25,123 nucleotides of DNA from Nitrospira sp. (GTDB taxonomy: Bacteria > Nitrospirota > Nitrospiria > Nitrospirales > Nitrospiraceae). The first letter of the stretch is position 1. Every line of letters starts with the position of its first letter. Location: the NCBI GenBank assembly GCA_016873525.1, contig VGXD01000003.1:1-25123 (forward strand). The letters are read 5' to 3'. Positions 15,756-23,645 of this stretch are shown here, piece by piece. The translations under genes and the position numbers were made by a program. Under the pieces are notes generated by a model. It was given only the letters and a program-made list of their open reading frames with translations, was not told the DNA's origin and made no database searches.

Positions 15756-16320
15756 GACGATCGCTCTCCTGCGCGTCCAGCAACCCCTCGACGAGCCGCA
15801 CCGTCATGGTCCTGGCCTCCACGTCCACCGAGGCCACCACGCCGCGGGTGGCGGGGATCAACACCTCCCGCCCCTCGCCACGGACCACGAACACATGGTT
15901 GCTGGCCGTTTCCAAAATCTCCTCCAAGGTCCCCAACCGGCGACCGGTCTCATCCGACACGGCCAGGCCGATCAGGTCGAACTCGTAATACTCTCCGGCC
16001 GGCAAGGGAGGCGCCTGGTCGCGGGGAATCTTAACGAGCCCGCCGCGAAACGCCACCGCCTCTTCCGGGGTGGTAAAGGCCTCGAACGCCACCACATACG
16101 AGTCCCGATCCTCGCGCACCTGCGTGACGGTCGTCGTCACCGTTCGGCCTGACGGCGCCTCCAGCGTCACCTGCTTCAACCCCTGAAACCGCCCCGGCAC
16201 GGAACTCAGCGACTGGACGCGCACGGCCCCCTTGACACCAAAGGTTTTGACAATCCGGCCGATCGCGATCAGCTCGGTCCCTTCGGCGGCTGGGGCAACC
16301 GGCGCAACGGGTTGGCTCAT
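15745..16320 (-). CDS. rimM: 16S rRNA processing/30S maturation factor RimM
   Basis: 191 residues. RimM binds ribosomal protein S19 and helps mature the 30S head. The N-terminal RimM domain shows ELIAIGRIVKTFGVKGAVRVQS, cited as IGRIVKTFGVKG. The PRC-barrel half shows YYEFDLIGLAVSDETG, LGTLEEILETASNHVFVV and EVLIPATRGVVASVD. A short Pro/Ala-rich N-terminal extension precedes the first domain. It starts 7 bases after rpsP. The KH-domain gene that often sits between rpsP and rimM is absent. Confidence 0.95.
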   Translation of the reverse strand: MSQPVAPVAPAAEGTELIAIGRIVKTFGVKGAVRVQSLSSVPGRFQGLKQVTLEAPSGRTVTTTVTQVREDRDSYVVAFEAFTTPEEAVAFRGGLVKIPRDQAPPLPAGEYYEFDLIGLAVSDETGRRLGTLEEILETASNHVFVVRGEGREVLIPATRGVVASVDVEARTMTVRLVEGLLDAQESDRHAL

Positions 16321-16327
16321 GGGTGCG

Positions 16328-16609
16328 TCAGGAAGCCTTGGCGGCCTTCCGCGACTCCTCGAACTGCTTCCACAGACCGGAACGGCGAAGGACGGTCCGC
16401 ACCGTCACCGACGGCTGGGCTCCCTTCATCAGCCAATCCAACACCCGCTCATCCTTGAGCTTGGCGACCGGCGGATTCTTCAGCGAATCGTAGGTGCCCA
16501 GCACCTCGAGATACCGCCCGTCCCTTGGCTTGCGTGAATCTGCGGCCACCACCCGGTAAAAGGGGAGTTTATGCCGGCCTGCTCGCGTGAGTCGTAAATG
16601 AACTGCCAC
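16328..16609 (-). CDS. rpsP: 30S ribosomal protein S16
   Basis: 93 residues from a GTG start at 16609 with AAGGAGGAAGA immediately upstream. MAVHLRLTRAGRHKLPFYRVV, cited as LRLTRAGRHKLPFYRVV, and DGRYLEVLGTYDSL are diagnostic of S16. It is the first gene of rpsP-rimM-trmD-rplS-rnhB-yraN. No clear promoter was seen in the 118 bases separating it from ffh, so read-through from the ffh promoter is plausible. Confidence 0.97.
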   Translation of the reverse strand: MAVHLRLTRAGRHKLPFYRVVAADSRKPRDGRYLEVLGTYDSLKNPPVAKLKDERVLDWLMKGAQPSVTVRTVLRRSGLWKQFEESRKAAKAS

Positions 16610-16625
16610 TTCTTCCTCCTTCGTT

Positions 16626-16708
16626 AAAAAGCTGTCAGCCTTCAGCTACCAGCCTGACCGAAAATTCCCTGCTCCCCCTGCCTTCCCTCTGAGCTGGCCA
16701 CTGAAATT
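16626..16708. repeat. Intergenic inverted array of TCAGC/GCTGA words (family B, copy 3)
   Basis: On the plus strand GCTGTCAGCCTTCAGCTACC (16631-16650) is followed by CTGAGCTGGCCACTGAAATT (about 16689-16708), its imperfect reverse complement. The match is weaker than in copies 1 and 2. It lies in the ffh|rpsP gap. Confidence 0.6.
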
Positions 16709-16727
16709 CGACCGCTCGCAGCGCTCC

Positions 16728-18074
16728 TCAGAACGACCGCAACGCCTGGGCCAGTTGCCGTCGCCCGCCCCCGGCCGTCAGGGCCTTCATCATTTTCCGC
16801 GCCGCTAAATACTGCTTGATCAGGCGGTTGACGTCCTGCACGTCCGTGCCGCTTCCTCTGGCGATCCGCTTTTTGCGGTTGCCGTTGATGATCGTGTGAT
16901 CGCGCCGCTCGCGGGGCGTCATGGAATCGATCATGGCCACCACACGCTTGATTTCCTTCTCCGGCAGCCCCCCGGCCGCCATCTCCTTCAACCGCTGCCC
17001 GCCGGGCAACATACCCAGAAGCTGGTCCATGGAACCCATCCGGTTCACCTGGCCGATCTGGTCGCGGAAATCCTCCAGCGTGAGCGTCTTGGAGGTCAGC
17101 GTCTTCTGAATCGCCTCGGCCTGTTCCTGCGAATAAGCGTCCTGCGCCTTCTCGATCAGCGACAGAACGTCGCCCATTCCCAGAATGCGGGAGGCCATGC
17201 GGTCCGGGTGAAAGACTTCCAGCGCCTCCGGCTTTTCCCCGACTCCCAGGAACTTGATCGGCTTGCCTGTGGCTGCCCGGATGGACAAGACCGCGCCGCC
17301 GCGCGCGTCGCCTTCCACCTTCGTCAGAATCACGCCGGTCAAGCCCACGAGCTGATCGAAGCGCTCCGCCATGGTCACGGCGTCCTGGCCGGTCATCGCA
17401 TCGGCCACCAGCAGCACTTCTTGCGGTCCGACGGCCCGCTTCACCTCCACCAACTCGTCCATCAAGGTGTCGTCGATGTGCAAACGACCGCCCGTGTCCA
17501 GGATCACCACGTCATAACCCTGGTCGCGACCGCGCTCCGTCCCGTCCTGACAAATCCGCACCACGTCCGTGGACGAGGCATCGACACGATCGGCCCGATG
17601 CACCGCCACATCGAGCGCGGCGCCGAGGCTGGCCAACTGATCTCCTGCCGCGGGACGCCGGGGATCGGCCGCCACCAGCAGCACCCGCCGGCCTTGCTGC
17701 TTGAACAGTCGGGCCAACTTGCCGCAGGTCGTAGTCTTGCCCGCACCCTGTAGTCCCACCATCATGATCACGGTGGGCGGAACCGAGGACAGGCTGATCC
17801 CGGCCTGCCCCTGCCCCATGAGATCGCGGAGTTCCTCCCAGACCACCTTGACGACCTGATGCCCAGGCGTCAGGCTCTTCAGTACCTCCTGGCCGACGGC
17901 TTTCTCGCGCACGCGGTCGACGAAGTTCTTGACGATCTTGAAATTAACATCCGCCTCCAACAGAGCCAGGCGGACTTCCTTCAACGCCTCCGCAATGTTC
18001 TGCTCGGTCAAGACCCCGTGACCACGGAGGTTTTTCAGGATCTTTTCGAATTTTTGGCTGAGCGCTTGAAACAT
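16728..18074 (-). CDS. ffh: Signal recognition particle GTPase Ffh
   Basis: 448 residues: N domain (1-95), G domain (about 100-295) and Met-rich M domain (about 300-448). It binds signal peptides and 4.5S/SRP RNA and docks with FtsY to target membrane proteins. G1 is GLQGAGKT (107-114), followed by AADPRRPAAGDQL. RIARGSGTDVQDVNRLIKQ (403-421) is the SRP RNA-binding helix-turn-helix. Two conserved G motifs are altered: G3 reads DTGGR (193-197) instead of DTAGR, and G4 reads TKVEGD (251-256) instead of TKLDGD. The latter replaces the guanine-reading Asp by Glu. The rest is intact, so I expect a working protein. Start ATG 18074 has AGAGGT upstream, behind a good promoter. Confidence 0.97.
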   Translation of the reverse strand: MFQALSQKFEKILKNLRGHGVLTEQNIAEALKEVRLALLEADVNFKIVKNFVDRVREKAVGQEVLKSLTPGHQVVKVVWEELRDLMGQGQAGISLSSVPPTVIMMVGLQGAGKTTTCGKLARLFKQQGRRVLLVAADPRRPAAGDQLASLGAALDVAVHRADRVDASSTDVVRICQDGTERGRDQGYDVVILDTGGRLHIDDTLMDELVEVKRAVGPQEVLLVADAMTGQDAVTMAERFDQLVGLTGVILTKVEGDARGGAVLSIRAATGKPIKFLGVGEKPEALEVFHPDRMASRILGMGDVLSLIEKAQDAYSQEQAEAIQKTLTSKTLTLEDFRDQIGQVNRMGSMDQLLGMLPGGQRLKEMAAGGLPEKEIKRVVAMIDSMTPRERRDHTIINGNRKKRIARGSGTDVQDVNRLIKQYLAARKMMKALTAGGGRRQLAQALRSF

Positions 18075-18123
18075 GACGAAACGCTTCTACCTCTTAGAAA
18101 AATATGCAAAAAGAGCATCGGGC

Positions 18124-18152
18124 AGTCTACCGGAGGGGGCGTGGAAAGTCAA
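18124..18152 (-). promoter_or_regulatory. Predicted sigma70-like promoter of ffh
   Basis: On the minus strand TTGACT (18152-18147), a 17-base spacer and TAGACT (18129-18124). A start near 18117 gives a leader of about 43 bases before the ffh ATG. It probably also feeds rpsP and downstream genes. Confidence 0.65.
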
Positions 18153-18220
18153 TGGCCTCGAAGGAGGGTTCCCGACCGCCTCATGCGCATCGCCGGTGCA
18201 GACGAACATCCATCGAACGA

Positions 18221-18242
18221 CGCGCCGAACCGGTTCGGCGCG
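18221..18242. promoter_or_regulatory. Perfect 22-base palindrome between divergent ffh and DUF4321 promoters
   Basis: CGCGCCGAAC followed by CGGTTCGGCGCG is its own reverse complement over all 22 bases (centre at 18231/18232). It lies 23 bases upstream of the -35 box of the DUF4321 promoter and about 70 bases upstream of the ffh -35 box. It could be an operator for a dimeric regulator. It has no loop and no following T-run, so a simple terminator is less likely. Confidence 0.6.
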
Positions 18243-18265
18243 AGTGGTTCAAACTGTGGATTTCC

Positions 18266-18294
18266 TTGACTTCGCGCAGCGCCTTCGCTATGGT
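18266..18294 (+). promoter_or_regulatory. Predicted sigma70-like promoter of the DUF4321 gene
   Basis: TTGACT (18266-18271), a 17-base spacer and TATGGT (18289-18294). A start near 18301 leaves about 36 bases before the ATG at 18337. The rest of the 262-base divergent gap holds the ffh promoter and the palindrome, and no credible small gene. Confidence 0.6.
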
Positions 18295-18336
18295 ACGCAG
18301 CAGTTTACCCTAGGTCTCGCAGCAGGAGGTTCCGGC

Positions 18337-18597
18337 ATGAAAAAATCCCCGTGGGTCCTACTCATGTTCATCATGGTGGGAGGACTACTCGGCGGAATCC
18401 TGGGCGAGATCCTGCGGGTCATGGCTCCCGGAGGCCTGATTCAAGGGTTTTTCTCGACCGCCATTTCACCGGGCATCCACCCACCCCTGACCATCGACCT
18501 GATCCTGCTGAAATTCACCGTCGGCTTTGTTCTGAAGATGAACCTCCTGAGCTTTCTCGGCATCTTCCTGGGCATCTACCTGTACAAACAAGCGTGA
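18337..18597 (+). CDS. DUF4321 small membrane protein
   Basis: 86 residues from ATG 18337, with AGGAGG seven bases upstream. There are two membrane helices: about 5-24 (PWVLLMFIMVGGLLGGILGE) and about 63-83 (a Leu/Phe/Gly-rich stretch ending LGIYLYK). Between them is a segment with LTIDLILLKFTVGF. This arrangement matches the DUF4321 family, found as a short conserved membrane protein in several phyla and of unknown role. It is transcribed alone, towards uvrB. A longer open frame from 18073 exists, but the strong ribosome-binding site and promoter place the start here. Confidence 0.8.
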   Translation: MKKSPWVLLMFIMVGGLLGGILGEILRVMAPGGLIQGFFSTAISPGIHPPLTIDLILLKFTVGFVLKMNLLSFLGIFLGIYLYKQA

Positions 18598-18601
18598 GGC
18601 C

Positions 18602-18697
18602 AGTCGGAAAGCCGTAAAGTCAGAAAGTCTCTCAAGTCAGAAAGTTATATGACCGAAATGACTTTCGGACTTTTCGACTTGATCGACTTTCAGACTC
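18602..18697. repeat. Intergenic inverted array of AAAGTC/GACTTT words (family A, copy 2)
   Basis: On the plus strand the left half has AGTCGG, AAAGTCAG, AAAGTCTC, CAAGTCAG and AAAGTTAT. The right half has GACTTTCG, GACTTTTC, GACTTGAT and GACTTTCAG, the reverse-complement words. The turn lies near 18648-18660. It fills the gap between the convergent DUF4321 and uvrB genes exactly, so it may serve as a bidirectional transcription end, although it lacks a classic GC stem plus T-run. Confidence 0.8.
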
Positions 18698-20698
18698 TCA
18701 CACCTCAAGTTCCTTGAACCGCAAGGCGCGAATCCTGTCCCGCAGCTCTGCCGCTCGCTCGAAGGCCAGTTCCTTGGCGGCCGTCTTCATTTCCCCTTCT
18801 AATTTCTGAATGAGCTTGTCGAGACCATCGGCGTCGGCATAGACCGCCTCAGGCTCTGCCGCCAGGTCCAACTGGACGTAGTCCAGCTCGGCCATCTGGT
18901 ATTCCAGCTCTGGAATGCTCTTCTTCACGCTCTCTGGCGTAATGCCATAGACTTGGTTGTACTCGCCCTGGATGCGGCGCCGCCTGGTCGTCTCGTCGAT
19001 CGCCAGACGCATGGACTCCGTGATCTTGTCCCCGTAAAAGACCGCCCGCCCCCCGATGTGACGGGCCGCGCGGCCGGATGTCTGGATCAACGAGCGATGC
19101 GACCGTAGATATCCTTCTTTGTCGGCATCCAGAATGGCCACGAGGCTGACTTCGGGAATGTCCAATCCCTCCCGCAACAGATTGATCCCGACCAGCACGT
19201 CGAAGACGCCGCGCCGCAGATCGCGCACGATCTCGGCCCGCTCCAACGTCTTGATATCGGAATGGAGGTACCGGACCTTCACGCCCAGGTCGTGGTAGTA
19301 CTCGGTCAAATCCTCGGCCATGCGCTTGGTCAGCGTGGTCACCAGGACCCGATTGCCTCGGGCGACTTCCTTGCGGACTTCCCCCAACAAGTCGTCCACC
19401 TGCCCCTTGGCCGGCCGCACCTCGATCACCGGATCCATCAGGCCGGTGGGCCGGATGATCTGTTCCACCACCGCGGGCCCGGCATGTTTCAACTCATAGG
19501 GGCCGGGCGTGGCCGAGACATAGAGGACTTGGTTGATGGCCCGTTCGAATTCCTGGAAGGTCAGCGGCCGGTTGTCGAAGGCCGAGGGCAGGCGGAACCC
19601 ATAGTCCACCAGGCTCTTCTTGCGGGACTTGTCCCCCTCGTACATGCCCTGGACCTGCGGGACCGCCGCATGGGACTCGTCGATGATCAGCAAGAAGTCC
19701 TTGGGGAAATAATCCAGCAACGTCGGCGGCGGCTCCCCCTGCACCCGCCCGCTCAGGTGGCGGGAATAGTTCTCGATGCCGTGGCAGTAGCCCATCGCCC
19801 GGATCATCTCCAGATCGAAATGCGTGCGCTGCTCGATGCGCTGGGCCTCCAACAATTGGTTGTGGGCCTTGAAGAAGGCGATCCGTTCGTTGAGTTCTTC
19901 CTCGATCCCATTCAACGCCCGCTCGTAGCGGTTGGGCGCGATCAGGTAGTGCGTGTTCGGGTAGATCGGCACCTTGGGCAGGCGGTTCAGCGACTTCCCC
20001 GTGAGCGGGTCGATCTCGTGGATCGCGTCCACCTGGTCGCCGAACAGCTCGATCCGCACGGAATGGGCCTCGGAAGAGGCCGGAAAGATTTCGATCACGT
20101 CCCCGCGGGCCCGGAAGGTGCCCCGGTGAAAGTCCGTGTCGTTGCGCGCATATTGAATGTCCACCAGCTTGGACAGGATCTGCTCGCGCCGAATCTCCAT
20201 GCCCTCTTCCAGATACAGCAACATGTCGTGGTAGACCTCGGGCGAACCCAGGCCGTAGATGCAGGAGACCGAGGCGACGATGATGATATCGTTCCGTTCG
20301 AAGAGCGACCTCGTGGCCGAGTGTCGCATCTGGTCGATCGCGTCGTTGATCGAGGAATCCTTGGCGATGTAGGTGTCGCTCTGCGGAATGTAGGCTTCCG
20401 GCTGGTAGTAGTCGTAGTAGGAGACGAAGTATTCGACCGCGTTCTGCGGGAAGAAGGCCTTGAACTCCTGATAGAGCTGCCCGGCCAGGGTCTTGTTGTG
20501 CACCAGCACCAGCGTCGGCTTCTGCACCCGCTCGATCAGGTTCGCCATCGTGAAGGTCTTGCCGGAGCCGGTGACGCCCAACAAGACCTGGTGCTTCGTC
20601 CCGGCCAGCACCCCGGCGGACAGCTTCTCGATCGCCTGTCCCTGATCGCCGCAAGGCTTGAAGGGCGCTTCCAATGTGAAGGTATTGACTGCGGGCAT
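18698..20698 (-). CDS. uvrB: Excinuclease ABC subunit B (UvrB)
   Basis: 666 residues, normal family length. UvrB is the damage-verifying helicase of nucleotide excision repair. It receives damaged DNA from UvrA and recruits UvrC. Walker A is GVTGSGKTF (about 41-49). [21 protein letters not shown] forms the beta-hairpin that clamps DNA, cited as [23 protein letters not shown] is the DEAD-like motif, [12 protein letters not shown] is motif III, and [23 protein letters not shown] and [12 protein letters not shown] are motifs V and VI. The UVR domain that binds UvrC is at the C-terminus (about 628-662). Start ATG 20698 has CGGAGA upstream. It is monocistronic as far as can be seen. Confidence 0.98.
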   Translation of the reverse strand: MPAVNTFTLEAPFKPCGDQGQAIEKLSAGVLAGTKHQVLLGVTGSGKTFTMANLIERVQKPTLVLVHNKTLAGQLYQEFKAFFPQNAVEYFVSYYDYYQPEAYIPQSDTYIAKDSSINDAIDQMRHSATRSLFERNDIIIVASVSCIYGLGSPEVYHDMLLYLEEGMEIRREQILSKLVDIQYARNDTDFHRGTFRARGDVIEIFPASSEAHSVRIELFGDQVDAIHEIDPLTGKSLNRLPKVPIYPNTHYLIAPNRYERALNGIEEELNERIAFFKAHNQLLEAQRIEQRTHFDLEMIRAMGYCHGIENYSRHLSGRVQGEPPPTLLDYFPKDFLLIIDESHAAVPQVQGMYEGDKSRKKSLVDYGFRLPSAFDNRPLTFQEFERAINQVLYVSATPGPYELKHAGPAVVEQIIRPTGLMDPVIEVRPAKGQVDDLLGEVRKEVARGNRVLVTTLTKRMAEDLTEYYHDLGVKVRYLHSDIKTLERAEIVRDLRRGVFDVLVGINLLREGLDIPEVSLVAILDADKEGYLRSHRSLIQTSGRAARHIGGRAVFYGDKITESMRLAIDETTRRRRIQGEYNQVYGITPESVKKSIPELEYQMAELDYVQLDLAAEPEAVYADADGLDKLIQKLEGEMKTAAKELAFERAAELRDRIRALRFKELEV

Positions 20699-20718
20699 CG
20701 TGGAGTCTCCGGAAGGTC

Positions 20719-20747
20719 ATCTTACCATAGGAAAACTTCCTTGCCAG
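20719..20747 (-). promoter_or_regulatory. Possible uvrB promoter with an internal inverted repeat
   Basis: On the minus strand CTGGCA (20747-20742), a 17-base spacer and TAAGAT (20724-20719). The spacer consists largely of the inverted repeat AGGAA-GTT-TTCCT (20741-20729), which could be an operator. It does not match the E. coli LexA box CTGT-N8-ACAG. Confidence 0.4.
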
Positions 20748-20833
20748 TACAGAGAACGATAGCAGCGCCGACACGCAAGCATGCTGCATCCTTCGTCTTC
20801 GACAAAGGCCTTCAGGCAAAAAGCGCGGATTGG

Positions 20834-21652
20834 TCAGTAGGCGGCCGGAGGCGAGAGGGGACGCTGGGAGAAGAGTTGCACGGCATCGAAGTTGTCGAAC
20901 CAGATGGGCGCGTCGCCCCTGGTCACAAGCCCGATCTGTCCGGTTCCCAGGCGCTTGTCCAAATGAGTAAAGACGATCTTTCCATCGAATGAAATTTCCA
21001 GGAAATCCTTGCTGAGGATCGTGTTGTGCTGGAGGCGCAACGAGTGCCAGGGCGTCGGCTTGCGCTTGACCGCCCCACGCCCGATGAGAGAGACCTGCCC
21101 ATCGACGACGTGGACCACCTCCAGGACATCGGCGGCAAGATCCACGATGGCCGCATAGAAATTGCGGGTATCCTTCGCGCCGAAGACCAGCCCGGCACGG
21201 CCGCGAGAACCCTCGGCAGCCGTCTTGAGACGAACCGTCAGGTCCGGATATTCGTAGGTGAGCCCGTTCGCCAGCAAGAGTTGGAAACAGGGCGCATCGG
21301 CTCCGGCAGAGGGACAGGAGGCCTCCTGCGTCAGCCGGTTGGGGAGAGACGGCGTCTGAGGATCAGGCTCGATCTTCCAGGTTCCCGCTTGGCCCTCGCT
21401 GTTGGCCCCGGCAACCACCGTGCCGGCCGTGAACCCGGCCGGGCTTTCCCCCGATTTCTCCGTGTCGAACCGCCAGAAGTGGCGCAAGTCCGGTGCGTTC
21501 TGCTCGGCGCGAGCGGTCCCCTCGCCGGCCGGTGGTGCAAGCAGCGAGACCGCGACCAGCCAGCCACACGCAACGCCTACCCAATTTTGCCAACCTGCCC
21601 AGCCAGCCCATCGGCATCCAGTATCCATAGTCCCAGCCTTCATGCTCCTCAT
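20834..21652 (-). CDS. Exported protein with LamG/DUF1080-like fold (hypothetical)
   Basis: About 272 residues from ATG 21652; other in-frame starts are GTG 21673, ATG 21643 and ATG 21628. A hydrophobic signal segment (VGVACGWLVAVSLLAPPAG) is followed by a likely cleavage region near ARAEQ. The mature part has RHFWRFDTEKSGESPAGFTAG near its start, cited as FWRFDTEKSGESPAGF. It continues with alternating strands such as GRAGLVFGAKDTRNFYAAIVD, cited as GLVFGAKDTRNFYAAI, WHSLRLQHN, LEISFDGKIVF and IWFDNFDAVQ. This resembles concanavalin/LamG-type sheets found in secreted carbohydrate- or surface-binding proteins. No catalytic site is visible. The substrate is unknown. It follows the small gene at 21691-21933 and may be co-transcribed with it. 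Confidence 0.7.
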   Translation of the reverse strand: MRSMKAGTMDTGCRWAGWAGWQNWVGVACGWLVAVSLLAPPAGEGTARAEQNAPDLRHFWRFDTEKSGESPAGFTAGTVVAGANSEGQAGTWKIEPDPQTPSLPNRLTQEASCPSAGADAPCFQLLLANGLTYEYPDLTVRLKTAAEGSRGRAGLVFGAKDTRNFYAAIVDLAADVLEVVHVVDGQVSLIGRGAVKRKPTPWHSLRLQHNTILSKDFLEISFDGKIVFTHLDKRLGTGQIGLVTRGDAPIWFDNFDAVQLFSQRPLSPPAAY

Positions 21653-21690
21653 CGCTTCTCTCGCTCGCCGCACGGCCTTGCAGTCTTCTG

Positions 21691-21933
21691 TTACTTCGAA
21701 GACGGGCCCTTCGTGATCTGCACGATCTCCTGCAGACGCCGGTCCCGCTCCTCACGAATCTTCTTCATGCGTCGCCAGCGATCCCAGGTCCACCAACGCA
21801 GCTTGTCCGCAAACGTCACCGTAAGAGGCGCAACGCTGCCGGAGGGGGCATGTTGAAACTCATAGCCCTCGGCCTTGCCTCGGCTTTGCAAAAACTTGCT
21901 GTAGTTTTTGGGGAAGAGTCCGTTCTCGCTCAT
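21691..21933 (-). CDS. Small basic hypothetical protein
   Basis: 80 residues from ATG 21933 (MSENGLFPKNYSKFL), with GGAG close upstream. An in-frame start at 21963 would add ten residues. It has no signal peptide. The middle has a Trp-rich basic patch (LRWWTWDRWRRMKKIREERD), followed by a charged helix and a short Lys/Ser tail. It does not end in Gly-Gly-Glu/Gln, so it is not a Pup or UBact candidate. I do not recognise the family. It lies just upstream of the exported lectin-fold-like gene on the same strand. Confidence 0.5.
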   Translation of the reverse strand: MSENGLFPKNYSKFLQSRGKAEGYEFQHAPSGSVAPLTVTFADKLRWWTWDRWRRMKKIREERDRRLQEIVQITKGPSSK

Positions 21934-22141
21934 AGCTCCGACTGACCGCCCCGACCTCATCATCGCCGCGAAAGGACCGCCGACAGTTCGGCAAGATTAC
22001 AGCAACCGCCCTCGCTCCGTCCAGTCCGCAGGGCCCGACACTTTGACTTTCCTTGCGAAGAGGCGGTAAGTAGGCAGCGTAAGGACCGCTCCCATGTGAA
22101 ACACCGCCGACGGACCGGCCTCGAGAGTAGGCACTCCAGCG

Positions 22142-23635
22142 ATGTGGCGCTTTTTGAAAATCGTTCCCCTCTGTTGGCTCATTGCCGGCGCCGCCGTGCC
22201 AACGACGGCCCCAGCCGATCCGGCCGTCGAACAGAACTCCTTCGCCAAAACACTCGCCGGCATCTCAGGAAGCCGGATGCTCGAAGATGTCGCGCGGTTG
22301 AGCGGGCCGGACTTCAACGGACGCCAGACCGGGACGTCCGATGATCTTCGCTCCGCCCTCCTTGTTGCGGAACGCTTCCGCGCTCTTGGCCTGTCGGCGC
22401 CCCTCGACAAGGCGTCCGATTCGGCCCTCCGAAGCTGGATGATGCGGGAGCCGGTCACGGCCGGCCGGATTGAGGCACAGCCGTCCTTGCAGCTGCTCGC
22501 CAACCCCGACTCCACAACGGCTCGCCTCGGCGCCGACTACTTGCCGGTCCTGGATTCCCCTTCGGTCAATGTCACGGCCCCCATCGTCTTCGTGGGATAC
22601 GGCATTGCAGACCCGGCACGCGGCTTCGACGACTATGCGGGGCTGGACGTGCGCAACCGCGTCGTGCTGTTCCTGCGCGGCAAGCCGGCACAGTACGCCG
22701 CGCCGATCACGCAGGCCGACAAAGAGCGCGCGGCCCGCGAAAAAGGCGCCGCCGCCTTCCTCACCGCGACCGGACCGATCCTCAGCGCCTACGAAGTCCG
22801 CCGAGGCATCAGCGGCGCTCCCTCGGCCCTCTACAACCAGCCCGACGGGGAACGGCCCTTGGCAGGCGCCTGGATCAGCACGGAGCTCGCCAAGAAAATC
22901 CTGGCGGCGGAGGAACATTCGCTGCTCGAAGTCCAGGAGCAACTCAATCGCGCAGCACCCCGATCCTTTTCCACCGGCGTCCTCGCCAAGCTGACCTGGA
23001 ACAGTATCCAGGAACCCGGCACCCTGCACAACGTGGTCGGCATGATCCCGGGCCGGGACTCCGGCGACGCCGACATCCTCGTGATCGGCGCGCACCGGGA
23101 TCACTTCGGCCGCCAGGCCGGGCTGCTCTTCCCCGGCGCCGACGACAATGCCTCCGGCACCGCGGTTCTGCTGGAGGTCGCCAGGGCCCTGACCGCTTCC
23201 GGACTCACACCCAAACGCACCATCCTGTTCATCTCGTTCAGCGGCGAAGAGCAAGGCCTCCTGGGCTCGCGCCTCTACCTCCGCCACCCCCTCCTCCCCC
23301 TGGCCCGCACCACCGCGATGATCAACGTGGACCATGCCGGCATCGGCAACGGAACACTCACGGTGGGAGTCACGGGCTTGCCCAAGGAAGCCGCCGTCGA
23401 GGCGGCTCGTCACGCGGGGCTGGCGGATGGGATCGAGGTCTTTGGATTTTTCCCCGGCGGCGACCACGTGCCGTTCAAGGAAGCCGGCATCGCCACGGTC
23501 ACGGTCGTCAGCGCCGGCATCCATCCGCACTTTCACCAGCCGACCGATACGGCGGACACCATCAAGCCGGACATTCTCGAACGGGCAGCCCGCTACACGA
23601 CCGCCTTGATCTGGCAGCTCGCCAACGCGCCGTGA
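22142..23635 (+). CDS. Exported M28 family zinc metallopeptidase with PA domain
   Basis: 497 residues with an N-terminal signal peptide (about 1-25). A PA-type inserted domain is likely at about 130-260, around VTAPIVFVGYGIADPARGFDDYAGLDV (cited as FVGYGIADPARGFDDY), as is common in M28 aminopeptidases. The catalytic domain carries all expected zinc and catalytic residues: His318 and Asp320 in GAHRDHFG, Asp335 in GADDNASG, Glu369-Glu370 in FSGEEQGLLGS, Asp397 in NVDHAG and His465 in HQPTDT. It is probably a periplasmic or secreted aminopeptidase; the substrate is unknown. No strong ribosome-binding site precedes ATG 22142. It is convergent with the next gene, 9 bases away. Confidence 0.9.
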   Translation: MWRFLKIVPLCWLIAGAAVPTTAPADPAVEQNSFAKTLAGISGSRMLEDVARLSGPDFNGRQTGTSDDLRSALLVAERFRALGLSAPLDKASDSALRSWMMREPVTAGRIEAQPSLQLLANPDSTTARLGADYLPVLDSPSVNVTAPIVFVGYGIADPARGFDDYAGLDVRNRVVLFLRGKPAQYAAPITQADKERAAREKGAAAFLTATGPILSAYEVRRGISGAPSALYNQPDGERPLAGAWISTELAKKILAAEEHSLLEVQEQLNRAAPRSFSTGVLAKLTWNSIQEPGTLHNVVGMIPGRDSGDADILVIGAHRDHFGRQAGLLFPGADDNASGTAVLLEVARALTASGLTPKRTILFISFSGEEQGLLGSRLYLRHPLLPLARTTAMINVDHAGIGNGTLTVGVTGLPKEAAVEAARHAGLADGIEVFGFFPGGDHVPFKEAGIATVTVVSAGIHPHFHQPTDTADTIKPDILERAARYTTALIWQLANAP

Positions 23636-23645
23636 CGTCCGGCGC
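23627..23645. terminator. Short hairpin spanning two convergent stop codons
   Basis: GCGCCG (23627-23632), a 7-base loop and CGGCGC (23640-23645) form a perfect 6-base GC stem. It covers the M28 stop and touches the stop of the opposing gene. No T-run follows, so a terminator role is only possible. Confidence 0.3.

Noticed and set aside
18337..18597. DUF4321 gene as a candidate tag or toxin
   Set aside because: It has two clear membrane helices and a recognisable conserved family pattern.
19262..20992. 576-codon plus-strand open frame opposite uvrB
   Set aside because: Antisense shadow of a fully conserved UvrB.
21691..21933. Small basic protein as the missing Pup/UBact
   Set aside because: It ends in a Lys/Ser tail rather than Gly-Glu/Gln, is Trp-rich and lacks the acidic Pup motif. 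It is also far from the proteasome locus.
21964..22141. Promoter for the M28 peptidase in the divergent gap
   Set aside because: A TTGACT is present near 22043, but the only hexamer at the right distance (TAAGTA) is a poor -10. No confident site.
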